From NCBI GenBank assembly GCA_963765105.1, contig CAVXUW010000002.1:186001-250000 (forward strand): DNA of 64,000 nucleotides, read 5' to 3'. Source of the DNA: CALMEC01 sp963765105. GTDB lineage: Bacteria > Actinomycetota > Thermoleophilia > Miltoncostaeales > Miltoncostaeaceae. Position numbers and translations under genes: made by a program. The notes under the pieces are model-generated. The model ran no database searches. It saw only the letters and a list, made by a program, of their open reading frames with translations, and was not told where the DNA came from. This document shows positions 1 to 7,008 of the stretch, in pieces. Within the stretch, counting starts at the first letter, position 1. Every line of letters starts with the position of its first letter.

Positions 1-1
1 C

Positions 2-730
2 CAGGCCGATGTGCGGAAGGCGATCGAGGACCCGGCGTTCGACGCCGACGTCAACATCACGGGAACGCTGTCGGTGTTGGAGGCTGCCCACGCCTGCGGC
101 GCGCGCGTTGTTTTCGCCAGCACGGGGGGTGCGGGGTACGGCGAGTACGAGGGGTTGCCGGTGCCCACGCCCGAGACCTGTGAGACCCGCCCGATGTCGC
201 ACTATGGGATGAGCAAAATGGCCGGAGAGGGCTATATCGGGCTCTATGGTCGACTCTATGGCCTGAATGGGGTCTGCTTGCGCCTGGGGAACGTCTACGG
301 GCCACGCCAGGATCCGCACGGTGAGGCCGGAGTGGTCGCCATTTTCTGCGGGAAGTTGCTCGATGGGGAGCCCGCCCGGGTGTTTGGTGACGGTCGCCAG
401 ACGCGCGACTACGTGTATGTGGGGGACGTCGTGCGCGCGTTCATCGCCGCGTCGACCGGCCTGGCCGGCCAGACGGTCAACATTGGTACCGGCCGGGAGG
501 TGAGCGTGCTCGACCTCATTGCCGGTTTGGACTTTGACCAGAACCCAGACCTTCAACCTGCACGTGAGGGTGAGCTTCAGCGCAGTTCGCTGGATCCTGC
601 GAAGGCCAGCGAGCTCTATGGGTGGCGTGCCGAGATGGCGCTCAATGACGGCTTGCGGGCGACGCTCGAATCGGTGAAAGCGGTGCGCGAGAACCCAGGC
701 GTGCGGCCACCGGGGGCGTTCAGCTCGTAG
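2..730 (+). CDS. NAD-dependent sugar epimerase/dehydratase, 5' end outside window
   Basis: Extended short-chain dehydrogenase of the UDP-glucose 4-epimerase type, expected to remodel a nucleotide sugar for surface polysaccharide. The visible part begins in mid-domain (QADVRKAIEDP), a segment that in full-length members follows the N-terminal Rossmann GxxGxxG, so roughly the first 70 residues lie left of the window. Seen directly: the catalytic-Ser region FASTGGAGYG, the YxxxK pair in HYGMSKMAGE, the RLGNVYGPRQDP loop and the substrate-side GDGRQTRDYVYVGDV. It ends with TAG and overlaps the convergent PHP phosphatase gene by 11 bp. That neighbour also belongs to polysaccharide pathways, which supports the role. 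The exact sugar cannot be assigned. Confidence 0.85.
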   Translation, partial: QADVRKAIEDPAFDADVNITGTLSVLEAAHACGARVVFASTGGAGYGEYEGLPVPTPETCETRPMSHYGMSKMAGEGYIGLYGRLYGLNGVCLRLGNVYGPRQDPHGEAGVVAIFCGKLLDGEPARVFGDGRQTRDYVYVGDVVRAFIAASTGLAGQTVNIGTGREVSVLDLIAGLDFDQNPDLQPAREGELQRSSLDPAKASELYGWRAEMALNDGLRATLESVKAVRENPGVRPPGAFSS

Positions 731-1493
731 GTCGTCCCGCGCGTGGCGCGGGCCGGCCGATGCGCGGGGGCCGAACGTCGCGTCCCTCAACAACGGCGCG
801 CGGCACATCGTCCACCATCCAGCGAATCTCATCGGGCTCCACCCGCAACATCTTCGCCGCGGCCGCCAGCCCATCGCTGATGCCCGGTGCCCGCCAGGTG
901 GGTGAGTGCATGTCCGACGCGATGATGTGCACCATTCCGGTGCGCAGCAGTTGGCGGGCGATACGCATGGGGCGGTAGCCGTTCTCACCGGTGAGGCTGG
1001 CGGCGGTCACCTGAACCAGAGCTCCGCGACCAACAAGGTCGGTCATGCGATCGGGCTGTGACTGAACGGACGCAGCGCGCTCCGGGTGCGCCAGCACGAC
1101 GCTATGGCCGCGAAGTTCGAGCGCGGTCATGAGCTGAGGGAGCTCCAGTGGCCATCCCTGAAACGGCATCTCGATGAGCAGCCACCGCCCGGTGGCGCCG
1201 AAGGTGGCGGCGTAAAGCTCGTCGTCGTCCATCGCCAGGGCCCGGTCGATGGCGATCTCCAGGCCAGAGACGAGGCGGAGGCCGATCCTCTCAGCGTTGA
1301 TGGCCGACTGAACCTCAGCGATCGCTTTCATCACGGTGGTTGGGGTGGTGTCGTAGCGGTACCCACGGTGAGGGGTGCAGACGACCGTGTCGATGCCATC
1401 CGCGGCCGCAAGCCGTGCCATCTCAACCGAGTCTTCGGCCGTCGTGGGGCCATCGTCGATGCCCGGAAGGATGTGGGAGTGGATATCGATCAT
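720..1493 (-). CDS. CpsB/CapC-type PHP-domain tyrosine phosphatase
   Basis: Metal-dependent protein-tyrosine phosphatase of the CpsB/YwqE family, which in other bacteria dephosphorylates the BY-kinase controlling capsule or exopolysaccharide length. The 257-residue protein opens with the PHP metal motif DIHSHILPGIDDGP. Further metal ligands are in VCTPHRGY, VSGLEIAID, VLAHPERA and ASDMHSPTW, all in the order and spacing of the family. The last ~20 residues are Arg/Pro-rich and probably disordered. Convergent with the sugar epimerase gene. No BY-kinase is visible in the window. Function is by homology. Confidence 0.85.
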   Translation of the reverse strand: MIDIHSHILPGIDDGPTTAEDSVEMARLAAADGIDTVVCTPHRGYRYDTTPTTVMKAIAEVQSAINAERIGLRLVSGLEIAIDRALAMDDDELYAATFGATGRWLLIEMPFQGWPLELPQLMTALELRGHSVVLAHPERAASVQSQPDRMTDLVGRGALVQVTAASLTGENGYRPMRIARQLLRTGMVHIIASDMHSPTWRAPGISDGLAAAAKMLRVEPDEIRWMVDDVPRAVVEGRDVRPPRIGRPAPRAGRPTS

Positions 1494-1585
1494 GCGCGGC
1501 TCACTCTGACAGGCCCGCGTTGACCTCGGCCGTCTCGCCGTTCTTTGAACGGATGAGCAGTGAGCCGCTAAACTCTTCGAATCTC

Positions 1586-1658
1586 GGGGCTATAGCTCAG
1601 TTGGGAGAGCGCCTGGATCGCACCCAGGAGGTCAGCGGTTCGAATCCGCTTAGCTCCA
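1586..1658 (+). tRNA. tRNA-Ala (anticodon CGC)
   Basis: Cloverleaf of 73 nt. The acceptor GGGGCTA pairs with TAGCTCC (one G-U), followed by discriminator A. The anticodon stem CCTGG/CCAGG encloses loop ATCGCAC, giving anticodon CGC (decodes GCG). The T arm has AGCGG TTCGAAT CCGCT. CCA is not encoded. A GGCGGC/GCCGCC hairpin at 1671-1688 just downstream may help end transcription. Confidence 0.95.
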
Positions 1659-1670
1659 TGTCTTCGCTCC

Positions 1671-1688
1671 GGCGGCGGTTTCGCCGCC
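1671..1688 (+). terminator. hairpin after tRNA-Ala
   Basis: A perfect 6-bp stem GGCGGC/GCCGCC with loop GGTTTC lies 12 bp after the tRNA. No T-run follows, so its role as a terminator is only a suggestion. Confidence 0.3.
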
Positions 1689-1713
1689 CGCACGGGCCAT
1701 CGGTTTCTGCCCC

Positions 1714-1747
1714 GTGTCCCATTAGGTCCCTGTCACCAGGCGGGACA
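1714..1747 (+). repeat. REP-like repeat copy A
   Basis: Copy of a ~35-bp dispersed repeat that starts GTGTCCCATTAGG, continues TCCCTGTCACCAGG and ends CGGGACA. The outer arms TGTCCC/GGGACA are inverted, and CCTG-TCAC-CAGG forms a nested hairpin. The upstream flank CATCGGTTTC is shared with copy C. The repeat is related to the two copies flanking the RAYT gene at 17227-17964. Confidence 0.85.
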
Positions 1748-1803
1748 TTCCAGCCGCTTCAGAACCGTATGTATCAACCGGTTTGGGGCGTACTCCCTTT
1801 GTC

Positions 1804-3309
1804 ATGACTCCTCCCAGAGATGACGTGCTCGTACGGCTACGCGATGAGCGGGTGACGAATGGTGATCCGCCGGTCTCGCAAGAACGTGACGGTGGTGTCG
1901 AATTGCCGGCTACCGACGCTGGCCCGATTGGGCTGCTTGTGGTGCATGGCGTCGGCAAGCAGAACCGCGGCGCAACCATGCGAGGAGTGCTCAAGGGGTT
2001 GCAGCACAGCTACGGCGACGCAATCGGCATCGACTGGGTCGAGAATGACCGGCACGCGTTGATCACTGGTCTCGGACGTCCTGTCCACGTGATCGAGGTC
2101 TACTGGGCCGACCTGCTCCGCGGGGAGACGGTTGAGGGAACATTCGATTTCGCACGCGTGTTCGAGGTGACGTGGTTTCCGTCGCTCAACGCCCGCGCCG
2201 GACTGCTCGATCCGCAGATCGTCTCCACGGGGCGTGTTCGACGCTGGACCTGGACCCTCGCTGTGCTGAGTCCTGTTCTGTCGTGTGCCGTTTATGGAGC
2301 GTCGCTCATCGCCATGTTTACCGCCCTGCCGGGCAGGCGGAAACGGGCTGGTGCCGCCAGCGAAGTTCCCGCCGACCGGGAGCGGACATGGTTTGACAAC
2401 GCGATGGACGACATCGCGGGCGACGTCTTCAACTACGTCGATGGCAACCAAGGGTCGTTCCCCGCCAGGACTGCACGCACGGAACGCATCGGTGAGAACG
2501 TCGGTGAGATCAGAGGCCGGTTCGACGATGCGCATGGGCGCGCGGTCAATGCCGGCTGTAGCGAGGTCCAAGTTGTTGCCCACAGCCTGGGAACGGTCAT
2601 CGCATTCAACGCAATTTCATTCGCGGCTGCGACGGGTTCGGAGACCCGGCTAACACGGGTCTACACGATCGGGAGCCCCCTCGAAAAGTTCCGGTTCTTC
2701 TGGACGCCGCTGCTGAACACTCCAGCGGATGACCCGCACTCTGCGTCCATGGACGACCACGCACGATCTGCCCCTCCGGCGTTCGCCTGGGACAACTTCT
2801 ACAGCCCGCTCGATCTCGTTTCCGGGAAGCTCAATGGCTTTCCTGGTTGGCCAAAACCAGATAACCATGTGGTGCCGCAATTGGGGGGCCTGGCATCGTC
2901 GCATGTGGCGTACGACGCCAACCCGGCGTTTGTCAGCGCCCTGGGCCGGGGACTCGGTGGCCCATCGCCCAAGATTCGCACGTCGAGGCTCAAACGCTTC
3001 CGGCGCGGCGTACTCGCCGTGCTGCAGAACCTCCTTCTTCCACTGGGCATCGTTCTGCTTGCCGCGTTCGGGCTTGCCGCTCTCCTCGCCGGCGGCAGGA
3101 TTCTCGGTTGGACAATGGGTATCCCCGTGCGATCTCTCGGGCACGAGGGGGTGGCCCGAGGGATCGAGCTTGTGGTTGTGGCATTGGTCTTCCTCGGAGG
3201 CACCGTCTTCGCGGTGATGCGGGGGCGCCGAGACGCAATCGCAGCTCACCGAAAACACTGGGCACCCAGCGAAACCGGCGATCGCACACCGGAGGAAGCT
3301 CTGGTGTGA
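1804..3309 (+). CDS. membrane-associated alpha/beta hydrolase
   Basis: About 501-residue alpha/beta-hydrolase-fold protein, probably a lipase/esterase-like enzyme on the membrane. The first strand and oxyanion segment read LLVVHGVGKQNRG, and the nucleophile elbow is VVAHSLGTVIAF (GxSxG type, Ser in AHSLG). Hydrophobic segments lie near residue 155 (LAVLSPVLSCAVYGASLIAM) and twice near the C terminus (LLPLGIVLLAAFGLAALLA and ELVVVALVFLGGTVFAVM), suggesting membrane anchoring. ATG 1804 was chosen; a TTG at 1783 is the only earlier in-frame start. No strong ribosome site is seen. The gene sits alone between REP copies A and B/C. Substrate unknown. Confidence 0.75.
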   Translation: MTPPRDDVLVRLRDERVTNGDPPVSQERDGGVELPATDAGPIGLLVVHGVGKQNRGATMRGVLKGLQHSYGDAIGIDWVENDRHALITGLGRPVHVIEVYWADLLRGETVEGTFDFARVFEVTWFPSLNARAGLLDPQIVSTGRVRRWTWTLAVLSPVLSCAVYGASLIAMFTALPGRRKRAGAASEVPADRERTWFDNAMDDIAGDVFNYVDGNQGSFPARTARTERIGENVGEIRGRFDDAHGRAVNAGCSEVQVVAHSLGTVIAFNAISFAAATGSETRLTRVYTIGSPLEKFRFFWTPLLNTPADDPHSASMDDHARSAPPAFAWDNFYSPLDLVSGKLNGFPGWPKPDNHVVPQLGGLASSHVAYDANPAFVSALGRGLGGPSPKIRTSRLKRFRRGVLAVLQNLLLPLGIVLLAAFGLAALLAGGRILGWTMGIPVRSLGHEGVARGIELVVVALVFLGGTVFAVMRGRRDAIAAHRKHWAPSETGDRTPEEALV

Positions 3310-3529
3310 GCAACCAACAACGGTGCCTGAACTGAGTTCGACAGGATCACGGGCAGCGACGCAAGGCGGGCGCCTCCTTCCGCTGATTCGCTGGCGGAGC
3401 ATCGTCAGGTCGGTGCCGAGTTCGGCCAATGTGGCAGCACCGTATCCCACCGATCAGTTCGCCGAGTACCTCAGCGCTTCGGCCGACAGGGGCGGAACCC
3501 GTACGTGTAGTCGAAAGCGTCTTCGGCCC

Positions 3530-3564
3530 GTGTCCCATTGGGTCCCTGTCACCAAGCGGGGACA
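3530..3564 (+). repeat. REP-like repeat copy B
   Basis: Second copy of the dispersed repeat: GTGTCCCATTGGG, then TCCCTGTCACCAAG, ending CGGGGACA. Outer arms TGTCCC/GGGACA are intact. The inner stem is weakened (CAAG instead of CAGG). Same orientation as copies A and C. Confidence 0.85.
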
Positions 3565-3661
3565 TGGCCTCGATCGACCAGATCGGCCTGGTGGAGCCAC
3601 CCAAAGTGGTTGCCCTCGACAAGAGTCGCTACCTCATCGTCGATGGCGTGCTGCGATGGCG
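3564..3661 (+). pseudogene. possible ParB/Srx-like domain fragment between REP copies
   Basis: The frame from ATG 3564 reads a plausible protein stretch (IDQIGLVEPPKVVALD followed by SRYLIVDGVLRWRH). It resembles the 'P..V......y.lvDG.hR..A' core of ParB-like nuclease domains. It has no upstream or downstream continuation and ends where the flank conserved between REP copies A and C begins. Best read as a gene remnant; chance similarity is possible. Confidence 0.3.
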
Positions 3662-3677
3662 GCATCGGTTTCGGCCT

Positions 3678-3712
3678 GTGTCCCGTTAAGTCCCTGTCAC
3701 CAGGTGGGGACA
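3678..3712 (+). repeat. REP-like repeat copy C
   Basis: Third copy: GTGTCCCGTTAAG, then TCCCTGTCACCAGG, ending TGGGGACA. Outer inverted arms and inner CCTG-TCAC-CAGG hairpin are intact. The upstream CATCGGTTTC is shared with copy A, so the homologous unit is longer than the hairpin. Confidence 0.85.
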
Positions 3713-3754
3713 TCGTCGGCGAATTTGGTCGGACTGATCTGAGGCCGGACCCGA

Positions 3755-4588
3755 TCAGCTCATGAGGGCGACGAGCTGGTCGAGGGCGGCGCCCCAGCCT
3801 TCGTGGAAGCCCATCTCGGCGTGGCGGCGGCGTCCGTCCTCGTCGGGGTGGATGGCGATTGCCCGGTAGTGCGTGCCACCGCCCGGCGCGGGAGCGATCT
3901 CGATGCGCCCGGTGAAGGGCAGGTCTTCAGCGCCGTTGCTCGGGCTGACTGGCCGGAACCCTTCGGCCATCACGCTGGTCCATACCAGCAGTCGATCCGG
4001 GTCGACCACGAGGTAGCAGCCGGCGTTGGGGAAACGCTCCCCTTCGGGGGACTCCATGGTGATGATGCTGCGCCCGCCGGGGCGGACGTCGATGTCGCAG
4101 GCGACGGTCTTCCACGGCGCCGGCGTGAACCACTGAAGGATCAGCTCGGGTTCGGTCCACGCGGCCCACACCCGGTCGGGTGCCACCGCAATGGTGCGTT
4201 CGAGTACGAGGTCAAGGTCGGGGTTCGGGGTGTAGTCGCTCATGGTGGCTCCATCTCGTTCGGAAGCGAGCAGCACCGCGTCGAGTCGGTCGGTTTGGCG
4301 CTGCCAGTGGTTTCGGTGGGTAGATAGCCAGTCAGCCGCGGGCCCAAACCTGTCGGGCGCCAACTGGTAGACGCGGGTACGGCCCGTCTTGTGCGAGGTG
4401 ACGACGCCGGCGTCCTCGAGCACCCCGAGGTGCTGCATGAACGACGGCAGCGCCATCGCAAAGGGTCGGGCGAGCTCGCTCGCTGCTGCGGGCCGGATGC
4501 TCAACCGTTCGACCACGGCGAGCCGTGTCCGATCGGCCAGCGCTTTGAACAGCGCCGCCAGTGGTTGGTCGACCATTTTGTAAGGCAT
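3755..4588 (-). CDS. ArsR-family regulator fused to SRPBCC (AHSA1-like) domain
   Basis: Residues ~1-105 are an ArsR winged helix-turn-helix (LAALFKALADRTRLAVVERL, then ASELARPFAMALPSFMQHL). Residues ~116-277 are an SRPBCC/AHSA1 domain (ERTIAVAPDRVWAAWTEPEL, LQWFTPAPW, FHEGWGAALDQLVALM). In many genomes these are two overlapping genes; here they are one open frame. An internal ATG at 4243, preceded by GGAG, could also start the SRPBCC part alone. ATG 4588 was chosen as start; 4576 is an alternative. A palindrome covers 4588 and suggests autorepression. Ligand and targets are unknown. Confidence 0.8.
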   Translation of the reverse strand: MPYKMVDQPLAALFKALADRTRLAVVERLSIRPAAASELARPFAMALPSFMQHLGVLEDAGVVTSHKTGRTRVYQLAPDRFGPAADWLSTHRNHWQRQTDRLDAVLLASERDGATMSDYTPNPDLDLVLERTIAVAPDRVWAAWTEPELILQWFTPAPWKTVACDIDVRPGGRSIITMESPEGERFPNAGCYLVVDPDRLLVWTSVMAEGFRPVSPSNGAEDLPFTGRIEIAPAPGGGTHYRAIAIHPDEDGRRRHAEMGFHEGWGAALDQLVALMS

Positions 4589-4596
4589 ATGCCTAA
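4581..4596. promoter_or_regulatory. palindrome over ArsR-SRPBCC start codon, putative operator
   Basis: TAAGGCATATGCCTAA contains the perfect 12-bp palindrome AGGCATATGCCT and overlaps the chosen start codon. ArsR proteins bind short dyads near their own promoters, so this is the natural candidate autoregulatory site. The role is inferred. Confidence 0.5.
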
Positions 4597-4989
4597 CTAT
4601 TGCACCCAGTCCGACCGGCGTCAACCAACGAGCCTGGTCTCACGTCGGACAGCGAACGCGACAACCCAGCCCGCCGGCCCACTGCAGCCGGGCGTAGGTG
4701 CGGGCGTCTCGGTCGTCGCGTCTTGGATCGAACCGTCGCTGGAGGCACCGTGACTCGAACCCCGCAGCGAAGCCGACCTGGCCGCGAAAACGCTGGGTAC
4801 CAAGCCGCCCGACAAGGAGCTGGGGAACCTGGTCTCGAGAGAGCTCCTCGCGACCTCGTGAACCGGCGTCCCCGGCGACTCCCGTCGGGGGTTTCCCACC
4901 GGCGTGACCGGGGGACCTCCGGATGCAGGGTCCCCGTGCGCCGGCAAGGCTGCACCGCAAAAGCGGTACACACAGGCGGAGGTGACGGC
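4597..4989. other. gene-free stretch
   Basis: About 390 bp between divergent genes. No credible protein, RNA gene or terminator recognised. A TTCGAGTC-like motif on the minus strand near 4750 recalls a tRNA T arm but has no pairing stem. Confidence 0.5.
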
Positions 4990-5271
4990 ATGGCGACCCT
5001 GCTCGCCGAGTACAAGGTCGAGGATCGTGACCGGTTCAAGGTGGTGTTCGACGAGTTCGCCGATGTGCGGCGGGAGCTCGGCGTCACCCATCACCGGCTG
5101 CTGGCGGCCGCCGACGATCCCCAGATTGTCGCGGTCGCAATCGAGTTCGCGTCACTCGAGTCCGCGCGCGCCTTTGCGGCTGCGCCGCGCCGCATCGAGA
5201 CGCTCCAGCGCGCCGGTGTGATCGAACGCGCCGACCTCGTCCTCGAGGAGATCGAGACCATCGCGTACTGA
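4990..5271 (+). CDS. small dimeric alpha-beta-barrel-like protein, unknown function
   Basis: 93 residues. It starts MATLLAEYKVEDRDRFKVVF and ends LERADLVLEEIE-type strands, with the alternating strand/helix pattern of antibiotic-biosynthesis-monooxygenase-like (ABM/ferredoxin-like) small proteins. No catalytic residue can be assigned. ATG 4990 follows GGAGG by 7 nt. The frame is open far upstream, but that part has no protein-like character. It is followed by a convergent small YCII-like gene of similar fold class. Confidence 0.6.
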   Translation: MATLLAEYKVEDRDRFKVVFDEFADVRRELGVTHHRLLAAADDPQIVAVAIEFASLESARAFAAAPRRIETLQRAGVIERADLVLEEIETIAY

Positions 5272-5371
5272 CCCAAGGGAGCGGAACACGATCGCCGTCA
5301 TCTGATGCCGGTCTCGGCGTCCTCGGGTGTGCGGGCCTCCGGCGGGGAGTGAACCGCCGGAGGCGCGGGAG

Positions 5372-5686
5372 TCACATCGGGAGGGCCTCGTGCACCTCGA
5401 CCACACCGTCTGTGGCTCCCAGCAGCGGACATCCCGCGGCAATCGCGGTTGCCGCCGCGAGGTCGGCAGCCTCGACGATCGAGTAGCCGGTCACCCCGGA
5501 CGTCGTCCCGTCGCTCACGCCGCCTTGGCCCACCGACGCGGACGCGCCGAACGGACTCCCCGGGTCAGCGACCGCGGAGCCGACGTCTGCGAACCAGCCT
5601 GTCCAGGCCGCCATCACCGCATCCCGCTCTGCCTGGCTATCGGGCATGTCGCCGCCGCCGCGGTAGGTCAACACGTACTTCGCCAT
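5372..5686 (-). CDS. YCII-related (DGPF-type) domain protein
   Basis: 104-residue cytosolic protein of the YCII-related family: N-terminal strand MAKYVLTYRGGGDMP, helix with MAAWTGWFADVG, central VTGYSIVEAADLAAATAIA and terminal GVVEVHEALPM, a dimeric ferredoxin-like fold. Family members are often encoded near ECF sigma factors; none is adjacent here (the ECF gene at 61 kb is distant). Start ATG 5686 has GGAGGAG upstream. Biochemical role unknown. Confidence 0.75.
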   Translation of the reverse strand: MAKYVLTYRGGGDMPDSQAERDAVMAAWTGWFADVGSAVADPGSPFGASASVGQGGVSDGTTSGVTGYSIVEAADLAAATAIAAGCPLLGATDGVVEVHEALPM

Positions 5687-5805
5687 CTCTCCTCCTTCGT
5701 TCGTGACGGTTGTTCCGTCGTGCCTCTAAGACGAACGACCGCACACGGAATCGACACCGGTGAGAGCGTGTCACAGTCCCACTCGGGCCTGTTGCGTTGG
5801 TCGGA

Positions 5806-6963
5806 TTATTTCACCGGAGGTGCGGTCGGTGTGCTGCGGTTGACGCACAGGCCGGCGAGGATGAGGAAGACCGGCACCACCAGGAAAGCCCGGTGGGTTC
5901 CGATGCGATCGGCCAAGGCCCCCAGGAGGAACGGGCCGATGCCCACCGCGACGCCGACGGCCAACGAAGATCGGGCCGAGGCGAGGTCGGAGCGGCCCGG
6001 CGCGGTGCGGAGGGCACGCAGGAGTCCCACCGGAAAATGGGCGGAGACACCGAGCCCGCAGATCGCCAGACCGATCATTGCTGGGATTGCAGATGTGCTG
6101 ATCCAGAACAACCCGAAGCCCAGGCCGGCAAGAAACAGAGAGCGCACGAAGACCCAATCGAGATCACGACGCAGCAGCACTCTCGCACCGGCGATGCGGC
6201 CCACGGCCATGCCGGCCACGAGTGCGGTTACGCCGGCAGCAGCTGTGCCCTCAGACAGTTCCACCCGGTCGCGCAGGATGTCGGAGGTCCAGATCGTCAT
6301 GGAGAACTCGACGGCGACGCAGAACGCGATGGCGGTCCACGCCCACCAGTAGCGGCGGGACAGGGAACCCGAGGGAGTGGAGTCGTGATCGTCCGCGAGA
6401 CGGTGATCGGTGATCGATTCGCGCCCGAGGGCGACCGCGAGAGTCGCGGCGAGCACGAGCGCGACCAGTAGGCCTGTCCGCCATCCGGCGCCGATGCCCA
6501 CCGCTCCGCCGATGATCAGTGGTGCCAGAAGCCCCACCACGGTCGCTCCGGCGTGGCCCTCGCTGACGGCACCGGAACCGGCGGCGCCGTGATGATCGGC
6601 CAGCACCGTTGAACTACTCGTAACGACGAACGAGCCGCCGAGAGTTGTGATGAACGCTCCCAGCAACGTCATTGGCAACGCGGTGAACGCGCAGAACACG
6701 GCCACCCCGGCGCAGGCCGTGGCCAGACCACCCCACAAGGCGCGGCTGCGTCCAACCCGCTGCACCACTCGCGACCCAACCAGCCCGACCGCCACCGCTC
6801 CCAGCGCCATCGCCGTTCCGTGCAGGCCGGACAGGGTCTTGCTGATGTCCTGGTCGTCGCGCAGCAGCCGGATGGCCGGACCCAGGCCGTAGAGGATGTA
6901 GCCGTACACCCCCAGCTGAAGGTAGACGAGCCACGTCAGGCGGTCGCGGACGATGCTCGGCAT
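5806..6963 (-). CDS. MFS transporter
   Basis: 385-residue integral membrane protein with about 12 hydrophobic segments, read as a major facilitator superfamily permease. Between helices 2 and 3 the loop VGSRVVQRVGRSRALWGGL fits the MFS motif-A position (G-x-x-x-D/R-R-x-G-R), and its pseudo-repeat is LGALADRIGTHRAF. A hydrophilic central loop (SITDHRLADDHDSTPSG) separates the halves. Substrate not predictable. Divergence from neighbours gives no pathway clue. Confidence 0.8.
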   Translation of the reverse strand: MPSIVRDRLTWLVYLQLGVYGYILYGLGPAIRLLRDDQDISKTLSGLHGTAMALGAVAVGLVGSRVVQRVGRSRALWGGLATACAGVAVFCAFTALPMTLLGAFITTLGGSFVVTSSSTVLADHHGAAGSGAVSEGHAGATVVGLLAPLIIGGAVGIGAGWRTGLLVALVLAATLAVALGRESITDHRLADDHDSTPSGSLSRRYWWAWTAIAFCVAVEFSMTIWTSDILRDRVELSEGTAAAGVTALVAGMAVGRIAGARVLLRRDLDWVFVRSLFLAGLGFGLFWISTSAIPAMIGLAICGLGVSAHFPVGLLRALRTAPGRSDLASARSSLAVGVAVGIGPFLLGALADRIGTHRAFLVVPVFLILAGLCVNRSTPTAPPVK

Positions 6964-7008
6964 TGATGCGAGCCTATTGGTTGGCCCGTCACATGGCCTT
7001 GGCGTCGC

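Larger units (their letters stand above)
3310..3754. other. intergenic region with two REP copies and a gene remnant
   Basis: 445 bp with no intact gene. It holds REP copies B and C (separate entries), and between them a short open stretch resembling part of a ParB-type domain. The 3310-3529 part shows nothing recognisable. Confidence 0.6.

Noticed and set aside
4730..4775. tRNA-like T arm (GGTTCGAGTC) on the minus strand
   Set aside because: Flanks do not form a T stem or acceptor stem; no anticodon arm can be drawn.
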